From Hyphomicrobium_A sp943371625 (GTDB lineage Bacteria > Pseudomonadota > Alphaproteobacteria > Rhizobiales > Hyphomicrobiaceae), in assembly GCA_943371625.1 (NCBI GenBank), contig CALRVN010000006.1:1-25008 (forward strand): a DNA stretch of 25,008 nucleotides, given 5' to 3'. This document shows positions 9,281 through 16,165 of this stretch, piece after piece (positions within the stretch are counted from its first letter, which is position 1; every line of letters starts with the position of its first letter). The notes beneath the pieces are model-generated. The model was not told where the DNA came from. It ran no database searches and was given only the letters and a program-made list of their open reading frames with translations. A program made the position numbers and the translations under genes.

Positions 9281-9712
9281 ATGGACCGGATTGTACGCTT
9301 CGCCGTAGCGCTGCTTTTACTAACGGGTGTTGCACACGCCATGATGGCGCCCGAGGTTTATCGGAAGGCGCGCCAGTCGGCGGCGTATCACGTTCAGCTC
9401 GCCATCACGAAGGTCGACGCCCCGCGGCAGGGTCCGGGCGGCTGTCTCGTCGAAGGCCAGGTGCTGAAGATCTTCAAGAACGCCGGCGACAAGCTGGCGC
9501 CGGACCAGATCATCGAGTTCCCGGTGGCCTGCTATCGCAGAGGCGAGTCCGTGCCGATCGGTGGCACGGTGTGGCTCGATACCGACCAGCTTGAAAAGGC
9601 AGACTATATCGAGGTGTACCTCAACGAGGACGGCGAAGGCTTTACGCCGGCGCTGTGGAACTACCACATCATTGCGAAGGTATCGGACACGGCGCAGATG
9701 CCGGTCGAATAG
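9281..9712 (+). CDS. Secreted protein with two cysteines, unknown
   Basis: A 143-residue protein with a signal peptide (MDRIVRFAVALLLLTGVAHA). The mature part is strand-rich: YHVQLAITKVDAP, GGCLVEGQVLKIF, DQIIEFPVACYRRGESVP, GGTVWLDTDQL and NYHIIAKV. It has two Cys that may form a disulfide. It looks like a small beta-sandwich, but I recognise no family. The frame is open from 9266; I choose ATG 9281 because GAGGG at 9273-9277 precedes it and the signal peptide starts there. It may share a transcript with the DUF305 gene. Confidence 0.65.
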   Translation: MDRIVRFAVALLLLTGVAHAMMAPEVYRKARQSAAYHVQLAITKVDAPRQGPGGCLVEGQVLKIFKNAGDKLAPDQIIEFPVACYRRGESVPIGGTVWLDTDQLEKADYIEVYLNEDGEGFTPALWNYHIIAKVSDTAQMPVE

Positions 9713-9752
9713 CTCTCCCCGTGGCGCGATTGCTGCAATTCCCGGCAATCGG

Positions 9753-9764
9753 CGAATTAATTCG
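9753..9764. promoter_or_regulatory. 12-bp perfect palindrome upstream of the GlsB-like gene
   Basis: CGAATTAATTCG is self-complementary over all 12 bases. It lies about 85 bases before the GlsB-like start, in a short A+T-richer stretch after the end of the secreted-protein gene. It could be an operator or chance, and no regulator is indicated. Confidence 0.3.
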
Positions 9765-9848
9765 TTCGGGTGAGAACCAAATGCTTACGAGCGGATTTAT
9801 AGGCGGCGCACCCGCCATTGCTAGGCTTGGGCGCATAGGAGAACCCAT

Positions 9849-10103
9849 ATGCTCGAGCCGCAATCCATTCTCGCCTGGATCGTAATTGGTGCCATTGCCG
9901 GCTGGCTGGCCGGAGTGCTGGTCAAAGGTTACGGCTTCGGCCTGTTCGGTAACATCATCATCGGCATCCTCGGTGCCGGCATCGCCGGCCTGCTGGCGCC
10001 AAGTCTCGGGATTTATACGCAATCCTTCGGCGGCAACATCGTGGCGTCGCTGCTCGGCGCGCTCTTGCTGCTGCTGATCGTCGGCCTCATTCGCCGTACC
10101 TGA
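9849..10103 (+). CDS. GlsB/YeaQ/YmgE-family stress membrane protein
   Basis: An 84-residue, almost fully hydrophobic protein with three membrane helices. It shows the family pattern WIVIGAIAGWLAGVLVKG, then GLFGNIIIGILGAGIAGLL, and a third helix ending in LIVGLIRRT. The family is annotated as transglycosylase-associated, a historical label with no shown enzyme activity; many members respond to stress. AGGAG lies eight bases before the ATG. The next gene starts 28 bases after its stop on the same strand, so the two may be co-transcribed. The family call is firm. Confidence 0.92.
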   Translation: MLEPQSILAWIVIGAIAGWLAGVLVKGYGFGLFGNIIIGILGAGIAGLLAPSLGIYTQSFGGNIVASLLGALLLLLIVGLIRRT

Positions 10104-10131
10104 GCCCCCACGTCAAAGCCCTCGGTGCCCC

Positions 10132-11286
10132 ATGAAGCTGTTCGCCTGCCAGAGCTGCGGCAACCCGCTGTATTTCGAGAATACTCGCTGCGAGCGCTGT
10201 CATCATCTTACCGGCTATCTTCCGGACCAAGAGACGATGACCGCTGCGGAGCCGGAAGGCGACAAGTGGGTGGCTCTCGCCGATCCGGGCAACCTATATC
10301 GCTTCTGTGCGAATTGGGAGCATCAGGCGTGCAACTGGATGGTTCGTGCCGACTCCGGCGTGGCGCATTGCCGGGCATGCCAGCACAATCGCACCATTCC
10401 GGACATCACGGATCCGTCGCGTCACCTCCTTTGGCAGCGCACCGAGGAAGCCAAGCGCCGTCTCGTCTACTCGTTGATCAAACTGAAGCTGCCGATGCCA
10501 TCGCTGGCGAGCGGTGAGCAGGCCCCGCTGGTGTTCGACTTCCTCGCCGATGCGCCGCAGCACAAGGTCATGACGGGGCACGACGACGGCGTCATCACCA
10601 TCTCGCTGAGCGAGGCGGATGACGTTGCGCGCGAGCAGGCGCGTGCGTTTCTGCATGAGCCGTACCGTACGCTGCTCGGTCACTTCCGGCACGAGGTGGG
10701 ACACTTCTATTGGGATCGCCTCGTGCGTGACGGCGGCGAACTCGACAGCTTCCGCGCAATGTTCGGCGACGAGAGCGAAGACTACAACACGGCGCTGCAG
10801 CGCTACTACGACAACGGGCCGATACCGAACTGGCAGGAGAACTACGTTTCCGCCTACGCGACGATGCACCCGTGGGAAGATTTCGCCGAGACGTGGGCGC
10901 ACTACCTGCACATCGTCGACACGCTGGAGATGGCGTACGCGTTCCACCTCTCGGTCAATCCGCGCATCGAGGAAGCGCCAAGTGCTACCGTCGACCGCAA
11001 TCCCTATCGCGCGCCGAATGTCGCTGCGCTGATGGAGGCGTGGTTGCCGATCACGTTCGCGGTCAACAGCCTCAACCGAAGCATGGGGCAGCCGGACCTT
11101 TATCCGTTCGTGATCTCAGATCCGGCGAAGACTAAGCTGCAATACATCCACGATCTCATTCACGGCACGCTGGCGAAGCGTGTTGATGGCCAGAACAGGG
11201 CGCCCGTGCCGGCAACGAGTGCGCAGCCGTCGGTGCGCGAAAAGATCAGAGCCGGCGCGCGCCGCCTGATGGGTGCGCACGGATAG
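10132..11286 (+). CDS. Putative zinc-binding metallopeptidase with two zinc knuckle pairs
   Basis: A 384-residue protein. The N-terminus has zinc-ribbon cysteines in two sets: C6/C9 with C20/C23, and C59/C67 with C80/C83. The central domain has HEVGH (187-191), an HExxH zinc-metallopeptidase site with Glu 188 as the expected base; a later region (PWEDFAETWAHYLHI) probably gives the third ligand. This layout matches the family annotated as putative zinc-binding metallopeptidase (zinc-ribbon domain plus Peptidase_Mx). No signal peptide is present, so it is presumably cytoplasmic. The substrate is unknown. It follows the GlsB-like gene by 28 bases. After its stop a hairpin (11300-11322) without a U-run may help end transcription. 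Confidence 0.85.
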   Translation: MKLFACQSCGNPLYFENTRCERCHHLTGYLPDQETMTAAEPEGDKWVALADPGNLYRFCANWEHQACNWMVRADSGVAHCRACQHNRTIPDITDPSRHLLWQRTEEAKRRLVYSLIKLKLPMPSLASGEQAPLVFDFLADAPQHKVMTGHDDGVITISLSEADDVAREQARAFLHEPYRTLLGHFRHEVGHFYWDRLVRDGGELDSFRAMFGDESEDYNTALQRYYDNGPIPNWQENYVSAYATMHPWEDFAETWAHYLHIVDTLEMAYAFHLSVNPRIEEAPSATVDRNPYRAPNVAALMEAWLPITFAVNSLNRSMGQPDLYPFVISDPAKTKLQYIHDLIHGTLAKRVDGQNRAPVPATSAQPSVREKIRAGARRLMGAHG

Positions 11287-11299
11287 AAGACTGCTCCAA

Positions 11300-11322
11300 T
11301 CGGCCGCGCGAATAGCGGCCGA
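11300..11322. terminator. Hairpin after the metallopeptidase gene
   Basis: TCGGCCGC (11300-11307) pairs perfectly with GCGGCCGA (11315-11322) around a 7-base loop, 14 bases after the stop. No T-run follows, so it is not a standard intrinsic terminator. It may be a 3'-end stabiliser or Rho-assisted end. Confidence 0.4.
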
Positions 11323-11620
11323 AAGCATCTCCATTTCGCCCCAATCATGCTCGCGGACGAGCAAATCGCGTTGCCGCTGCGCGCGCTCGCGGTGAAATTT
11401 TGAAAATTGAAAGCACCTGCAGCACGGGCCAACATTGGCGCTATATCGCCGTTTTTATTGGCTTTCCTGGACTTGCGCTGAAGCAACGCGGCCACAGTGA
11501 CCGGTTCAAAGTCAGCCTGAGCAAATGCGAGGCGACTCGCCACGGGAAAGCGCCGCTATCCTGCCGCTCGGAGGAAGGCAGGTAAGGGGCAGGATAGGTC
11601 ATTACCGGGGGAATTCCAGC
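11323..11620. other. Intergenic stretch without a supported gene
   Basis: The region between the metallopeptidase hairpin and the secreted protein gene at 11621 shows only short overlapping frames on both strands. None has a ribosome site or recognisable sequence. An A+T-rich part (11395-11415 and 11445-11465) could hold the promoter of the downstream gene. I see no RNA gene or repeat in it. Confidence 0.5.
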
Positions 11621-12634
11621 ATGAGGATGCAATCCTCGGCAGCGCGCATTGTGCGCGCAGTCGGTGCGATCGTCGCGCTCGTGGGGCTGAATTGCTCTGC
11701 GCATGCCGGCGCGCTCGGTGCACGCGCATGCGGCGGCGTCGACTACAACGCGATGGTGCTCGACATCATCAGCGGACTGCCCACGGGCGGCGGCTATAGC
11801 GTGGGTTCAAGCTTCGTCTCGCCAGAGGTCCAGTCGCACGCCATCGGCGGCGGGCGTTTGGAGATGCGTGTCTATGACGGCTTCCCGTCTCACTGCACCA
11901 GCGCCACCTATGCGCTGTTCGCGCGTCTCGTCGCGGTGCTGCAGAACGACGGCCGGATCAATCTCAGCGCCGAGCAAGTGCGCGCGCTCGAGGTCAGCCG
12001 GCGGATGGCGGACGGCACGCAGCTGGTCGATGGCCAAGGGCCGTACTGGATCTTCAACTCCAACGGTGCGGGTGTTGCGGCGCTGTTCAAGCACACCGGC
12101 ATCGGCACAAGCTTCCGCGACGACAAGCTCGTCTATGCGCGTCCGGGCGACTTCCTGAAGCTGTTCTGGAACGAGAACGTCGGTGCTTCCGAGAAGGGGC
12201 ATCAAGTGGTCTATCTCGGCCGCCGCGATGTCGGCGGTCGCGACATGGTCTGCTTCTGGGGCAGCCAGCGGCAGAACACGAAGAAGCGCGGCAGCGGCAC
12301 CGAGCCGCTGTATTTTCCGGCCGAGGCTGGCGGCAAGGTCGTCAACGGATACGGCGAAGCTTGCAGGCCGCGCAGCGACATCAAGGAAATGGTGTTCTCG
12401 CGGATCGACTGCATGGAGCATTTGTCGGCCGGGCTCGACAGCATGAAGGCCCGTGCCGATGCACGCGGCACCGGCGCGCTTGGCATGCCGCGTCCGTTCG
12501 TCGACGACTATCTTGCGTCGCTGCGCAACAAGTCGTCGGACCACGCCACGCTCAATCGCATGTACGACATCGCGCCGTCCGTGCCGGAGCCGGTGCCGGC
12601 TTCGATCGCCAAGCTGGCGGCGGGGCCCGAGTAG
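11621..12634 (+). CDS. Secreted protein with NlpC/P60-like Cys-His arrangement
   Basis: A 337-residue protein. The signal peptide runs to about residue 29 (cut after CSAHA). The mature part has FPSHCTSATYALFARLV (C92), ARPGDFLKLFW (175-182), then KGHQVVYLG (H194) and VCFWGSQ (212-217). In NlpC/P60 and CHAP peptidases a Cys at the start of a helix, a PGD..F strand and a G-H-x-x-x-Y-L-G strand carry the Cys-His pair, so a papain-like cysteine hydrolase of the envelope is likely. No family was recognised outright. ATG 11621 is chosen over upstream in-frame starts because the signal peptide begins there and GGGGGAA lies about eight bases before it. The gene is monocistronic and convergent with the ClpP-like gene. 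Confidence 0.7.
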   Translation: MRMQSSAARIVRAVGAIVALVGLNCSAHAGALGARACGGVDYNAMVLDIISGLPTGGGYSVGSSFVSPEVQSHAIGGGRLEMRVYDGFPSHCTSATYALFARLVAVLQNDGRINLSAEQVRALEVSRRMADGTQLVDGQGPYWIFNSNGAGVAALFKHTGIGTSFRDDKLVYARPGDFLKLFWNENVGASEKGHQVVYLGRRDVGGRDMVCFWGSQRQNTKKRGSGTEPLYFPAEAGGKVVNGYGEACRPRSDIKEMVFSRIDCMEHLSAGLDSMKARADARGTGALGMPRPFVDDYLASLRNKSSDHATLNRMYDIAPSVPEPVPASIAKLAAGPE

Positions 12635-12671
12635 CTCCGGCGGGTCACCGTTGGTGGTCTGCGCCCTTAGC

Positions 12672-13532
12672 TCAGTCACCGACTTCGGTGATGACATTGG
12701 CTTTGCGCAGCTCGCGCACGGTCGGGTACCAGACGTCGTCGGACGGCGTCGCGAATACGCGCTCGATGAAGCTGTCGGGCACGTTCGCTGCCTTGAGGGT
12801 CTCGGTGGCGTGTTGCTGCATCCGGTTCAGAACGACCTGGGTGTTGCCGGCCATCGCGTGGAAGCCGAGCTTGGCGCCGTTCTGCAAGGTGCGATTGCGC
12901 CCGCCGAGGAACGCGTAGGTGCAGGCGCTGCCGCACATTTCCGTGGTCAGGGTGTCGAGGCCGCGCTCGCGGATCATGCGCGCCATGCGTAGCCCGACGG
13001 CGTAGTGCCCGCCCGGACTGTTCAAGACGACCGTCGTGACGTTCGGATTGTCGTTCAGGGCGGCGACGAATGCGTCATGCAGTCCCCACGACATGTGACC
13101 CGAGACGATGATCTGGTCGCCGTCGATTTCGACCGTGTGGCCCTTCTGGCCTATCCAGTCGCCATCGGTCGCCTCTGTGTAATATTGCGCCACGATGCTC
13201 GGCATCTGGACGAACGCGAACGCCGCCAGGAGAAAACTGGCTGTTGCAACGGCGCGTCCAAACCATCGCGTGACGAACCAGCGGCCGGGCGCCTTGCTCT
13301 TCGACGTGGCGCGCCATGCTCCGACGAGCTGCCACACGGCGATCAGCGCAATGCCAGCGAACACCAGGATGCCGGCGATCATGCAGGAGTAGGCTGTCGC
13401 GTCGGTGGTGTAGACGCTGAGCCAACTCGTCCCGCCGATGACCGCGGCCGGGCCGAGAAACAGGGAAAACAGAAGAATGCTGAGCCAGAACGGCGCCTCG
13501 CCGCGCCATGCCTTGGCGATGAACTTGAACAC
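12672..13532 (-). CDS. Membrane-anchored ClpP-like serine protease
   Basis: A 286-residue protein with three N-terminal membrane helices (about residues 15-37, 48-70 and 92-112) and a ClpP/crotonase-type C-terminal domain. The domain shows TVVLNSPGGHYAVGLRMARMI, an oxyanion-side NSPGG, then TEMCGSACTYAFLGG, where the Ser sits where ClpP has its nucleophile, and KLGFHAM with the expected His. It resembles predicted ClpP-like periplasmic proteases of COG3904. The annotated frame could start at ATG 13613, but that extension lacks a ribosome site. GTG 13532 is preceded by GGGGAT, and the protein then starts MFKFIAKAWRGEAPFW. Domain orientation (inside or outside) is not settled. It ends 37 bases from the convergent secreted hydrolase gene. 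Confidence 0.75.
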   Translation of the reverse strand: MFKFIAKAWRGEAPFWLSILLFSLFLGPAAVIGGTSWLSVYTTDATAYSCMIAGILVFAGIALIAVWQLVGAWRATSKSKAPGRWFVTRWFGRAVATASFLLAAFAFVQMPSIVAQYYTEATDGDWIGQKGHTVEIDGDQIIVSGHMSWGLHDAFVAALNDNPNVTTVVLNSPGGHYAVGLRMARMIRERGLDTLTTEMCGSACTYAFLGGRNRTLQNGAKLGFHAMAGNTQVVLNRMQQHATETLKAANVPDSFIERVFATPSDDVWYPTVRELRKANVITEVGD

Positions 13533-13673
13533 GTGCGGCGATCCCCGAGAGCCTGACTTCCCCGGGCTGCATATTAGGTGGGTGTCGAGCGTTCGCGCGA
13601 GTGCGTTTCGCATGACTGGAAATTCACCGATTGCGTGGGTTGAGTGGCAAGGATTGCAACGCGAGAAGGTGCT

Positions 13674-13709
13674 GAAATATCGCCATATTTCGGATGTTAT
13701 ATTATCCGA
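13674..13709. promoter_or_regulatory. Promoter region with two inverted repeats
   Basis: Two adjacent dyads precede the Cys/His-rich peptide gene. GAAATAT-cgcc-ATATTTC spans 13674-13691. TCGGAT (13690-13695) and ATCCGA (13704-13709) flank an 8-base core that contains TATATT (13698-13703), a good -10 candidate. A repressor bound here would cover the -10. The ATG is at 13733, with GGGAG at 13722-13726. Confidence 0.55.
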
Positions 13710-13732
13710 CGTAGCGTGCCAGGGAGATCTTC

Positions 13733-13963
13733 ATGAAGCCGTTGACGTCTGCGCTCTTGGGCGCCGCGATGATCAGTGGAAGCTGGGTGGTCGTGCCCGC
13801 GGTTGCCTTCGCCGAGGAGCGAGCCACGGTCGCGCCCTCTGTTGTCGGGGAAGTCACCGCTGCCGGAACGGCGAACGACCCAGGTGTTGCGTGCAGCGCC
13901 GACACGCATGCGCACGGGTCATCGTGCACGTGCGCCCATTGCGCTGCCGCTCAGTCCAAATAG
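13733..13963 (+). CDS. Small secreted Cys/His-rich peptide
   Basis: A 76-residue protein with a signal peptide (MKPLTSALLGAAMISGSWVV, cut after AFA near residue 27). The mature peptide is about 49 residues. Its last third is CSADTHAHGSSCTCAHC, with Cys 54, His 59, His 61, Cys 65, Cys 67, His 69 and Cys 70. This density of soft ligands suggests binding of Cu, Zn or another metal in the periplasm, or a metal-sensing role. No family was recognised. The start is supported by GGGAG seven bases upstream. The promoter carries two dyads (13674-13709). A minus-strand short gene ends 18 bases after it. Confidence 0.7.
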   Translation: MKPLTSALLGAAMISGSWVVVPAVAFAEERATVAPSVVGEVTAAGTANDPGVACSADTHAHGSSCTCAHCAAAQSK

Positions 13964-13981
13964 GCCGGCACGCGCGGACAA

Positions 13982-14185
13982 TTATTCAAAGTTTCCGCAG
14001 GTCGTGAGCGCGATGACAGCAAGGGCGACGGCGCGAACGTCATCGTCGCTGGGCTCGTTGCGCCGGCGCGCTATGAGGCCGAGCTCGGAACGGCGAAAGT
14101 GCTCGGGCTCGTCGGCAGCGCGGCCGCCGTCGTAGCCATCCATGGCGTAGGTTTTGGCAATCGTCGCAGTCTGAATGGCCGGCAT
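13982..14185 (-). CDS. Short protein of unknown function
   Basis: A 67-residue soluble protein: MPAIQTATIAKTYAMDGYDG, then EPEHFRRSELGLIARRRNEP, ending VRAVALAVIALTTCGNFE. No signal peptide is clear, although the last part is mildly hydrophobic. GGAG lies seven bases before the ATG, which supports a real gene over the chance frames on the other strand. A perfect 14-bp palindrome sits 22-35 bases upstream of the start. I recognise no family. Confidence 0.5.
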   Translation of the reverse strand: MPAIQTATIAKTYAMDGYDGGRAADEPEHFRRSELGLIARRRNEPSDDDVRAVALAVIALTTCGNFE

Positions 14186-14206
14186 GGCACAGCTCCAATG
14201 CATCGT

Positions 14207-14220
14207 TTCAATGCATTGAA
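14207..14220. promoter_or_regulatory. 14-bp perfect palindrome, operator candidate
   Basis: TTCAATGCATTGAA is fully self-complementary. Its core CAATGCAT recurs at 14196-14203, 13 bases away. The site lies 22 bases before the ATG at 14185 on the minus strand, where a repressor would block transcription. No known regulator consensus was recognised. Confidence 0.55.
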
Positions 14221-14322
14221 GTTAGGTCGCGGTGCGCCGTGCTCACATTGCACGAGGGTTTGGTACGGCGGCATATGTGTTGGTGCCGCGCACGCTATCG
14301 GCTCGTGCGACTATGCTTTGGT

Positions 14323-14982
14323 TTAGGTGCGTGTCAGGGCGTTGGCGCCCGGGGGCGTGATGCCCATCGAGACGTAAACGCTCATCAGCTCGTCGATGCC
14401 GCCTTCTGCGGGCTCGATCCACGCCACTGGCACGTAGACTAGCGCGCCCCCGAACGGCACCGGCGCGGATGGAATGAGGATGCCGAGGTAGCTTTCGCCG
14501 CCAAGGGTGATCGGTGTTCGCGACGGGAGCAGCGCGAGCACCGCAGCGCCCGGCTTGCCACCGAAATAGCACCACGCCGGGCTCATGCCCTTCAAGCTGT
14601 CGCCGTTCTTGGTGTCGACGATCGACACGAAGCGGCTTGCGAGATCATAGACGTTGGAGATGAGCGGGATGCGGCGGACCAGACCGTCGAAGAGCGCGGC
14701 GATCCAGGCGCCGAGGCGCGAATGCACGGCGAGGCCGAGCGCGTAGATGCCGGCGACGATCAGGCCGAGGCCGATCAGGTACGAGGCCAGTTCGGATGTG
14801 CCGACGCCGAAGCCGAGCGAGCTGAGGAAGCGGCCGAAGCCGCTGCTGGGCCCAAGGTACTGATTGATCAGCGCGAGCAGCCAGGCGGCGACGAAGATCG
14901 TGAGCAGCAATGGCAGCGCGGCGAAGAGGCCGGTGAGGAAAATGCGTCCAATGCGGCCCACGCGGTTTGCCCCTGCGTCCAA
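14323..14982 (-). CDS. DUF502 membrane protein
   Basis: A 219-residue inner-membrane protein. A first hydrophobic segment (GRIFLTGLFAALPLLLTIFV) precedes a second (ASYLIGLGLIVAGIYALGLA) and then a soluble part with the DUF502 hallmarks: RIPLISNVYDLASRFVS, PITLGGESYLGILIPSAPVP, then YVPVAWIEPAEGG. Function is unknown; related proteins occur widely in bacteria and plants (LIKE COV). The frame starts with TTG at 14982 directly after an in-frame TGA; GTG at 14961 is an alternative start, and neither has a strong ribosome site. It is a single gene, divergent from the TerB-like gene. The family call is firm, the start is not. Confidence 0.88.
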   Translation of the reverse strand: MDAGANRVGRIGRIFLTGLFAALPLLLTIFVAAWLLALINQYLGPSSGFGRFLSSLGFGVGTSELASYLIGLGLIVAGIYALGLAVHSRLGAWIAALFDGLVRRIPLISNVYDLASRFVSIVDTKNGDSLKGMSPAWCYFGGKPGAAVLALLPSRTPITLGGESYLGILIPSAPVPFGGALVYVPVAWIEPAEGGIDELMSVYVSMGITPPGANALTRT

Positions 14983-15209
14983 TCAATGAATCTTCAATAG
15001 GAAGAACGGTTGGGGACCTTCAATGCGATGCAAGACGGCGGGCTGCAACTCTATTTTGGGGCGTCTCCGGCCCTGCCGGATCGCAATTCTGTGGCCGCGC
15101 AGCCACGAGGAGGGGTGGACGTCAGCACGCCGCAAGATTGCGGCGGCAGCGTCACGCAACTTGTGAGAATGTCCCGATACCAGTCCGTCCAGTCTGAGAG
15201 CAGACGCCG

Positions 15210-16061
15210 ATGTTCCGCCCTTGCCTTGAACGCATCCTGCTCGGGATTGCCCTTCTGGCGGTTTTGATCCTGCTTCCCGCTCCTGCGGAAGCCGCGAAAC
15301 TTCACTTCGGGCCGGACGAGAAACTTCACGTCATTGCCGAAACCAAAATCCTCAACAACGGAAAGCCGGTTTCGCTTTGCTATAAGGCCTACACCTTTTT
15401 CCTTATCGGCGGGGTCTACACGACCGACGAATACGTGCTGTGCGAGGGCGGCGCGTCGACGACATATTGGCCAATGCCGCAAGGCGACAAACTCGCCGGC
15501 CTGCAGCAGCAAGGCTTGTTGCCGTCACCTCTACCCGCTTACGAACGACCCGCCTTCGACTACGTAATGGGCTACTCGCTTTGGCTGCTGATCGTAGTCG
15601 TCGCCGTATGGGGATACCTCGACGGAAGACGTTCCAAGGCGGCTGCACCGAAGAAGCTCGCATTGCTCCAGACGACTTCGCGCAGGCTGATGGCGAGCGT
15701 GGCGATGGCGTCCGCCGCCCCGGATCGCAGTGCAGCGGTCGCGCGTCAGATCTACCAGCAGATTTTCGGTGAGCCGTTGACTGACGCCGATTTCATGGCC
15801 GACTGGCAGTGGGTTCAAAACGCGCCCGCGGCCTTTGAGGGTTACGTCGGCGCGATGGGCCGTCGGTTCGACAACAGCGCGAAGGCGATGCTGTTGCGCG
15901 CGGCTTCGCACGTTGCGATGGCTGATGGCACACTGGAGAGTGCGGAAGCGACGCTTCTGCATCAGATTGCCGGGAAGCTCGGGATGAAGCCAAAGGAAGC
16001 CGAGGCGTTCCTACAGGCGCTCCGCGCGAAATCAGAGGCGCCTGGTGCTCTGGCTGTCTAG
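15210..16061 (+). CDS. Membrane protein with C-terminal TerB-like domain
   Basis: A 283-residue protein. A signal peptide (cut near residue 28, after AEA) leads to a short periplasmic region with two Cys (CYKAYTFF and YVLCEGGAS). A membrane helix follows (YSLWLLIVVVAVWGYLDG, about residues 120-137), then a cytoplasmic helical domain. Its last part, AKAMLLRAASHVAMADGTLESAEATLLHQIAGKLGM, carries the TerB/DjlA-type DG.....E pattern. TerB-like domains bind metal or partner proteins in stress responses, but the role here is open. GAGAG lies about eight bases before the ATG. Confidence 0.75.
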   Translation: MFRPCLERILLGIALLAVLILLPAPAEAAKLHFGPDEKLHVIAETKILNNGKPVSLCYKAYTFFLIGGVYTTDEYVLCEGGASTTYWPMPQGDKLAGLQQQGLLPSPLPAYERPAFDYVMGYSLWLLIVVVAVWGYLDGRRSKAAAPKKLALLQTTSRRLMASVAMASAAPDRSAAVARQIYQQIFGEPLTDADFMADWQWVQNAPAAFEGYVGAMGRRFDNSAKAMLLRAASHVAMADGTLESAEATLLHQIAGKLGMKPKEAEAFLQALRAKSEAPGALAV

Positions 16062-16165
16062 CGGCGGGTGCGGGTGATCGGCGTCTCGCCAATCACTCTA
16101 TCTGGTTCCTCGCGTGTGAATCGGGTGTCGCTTTGAGCAACGCGAAGTGGCCCGTCGGTGCCTCG

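Noticed and set aside
12667..12690. TTAGCTCAGT, like a tRNA D-arm.
   Set aside because: No acceptor pairing, anticodon arm or T-arm follows. It is the end of the ClpP-like gene, and the TCACCGA/TCGGTGA hairpin lies within its last codons.
11807..12697. A 296-codon minus-strand frame antisense to the secreted Cys-His protein.
   Set aside because: It has no signal peptide, domain or ribosome site, and the plus-strand gene has all of the expected features.
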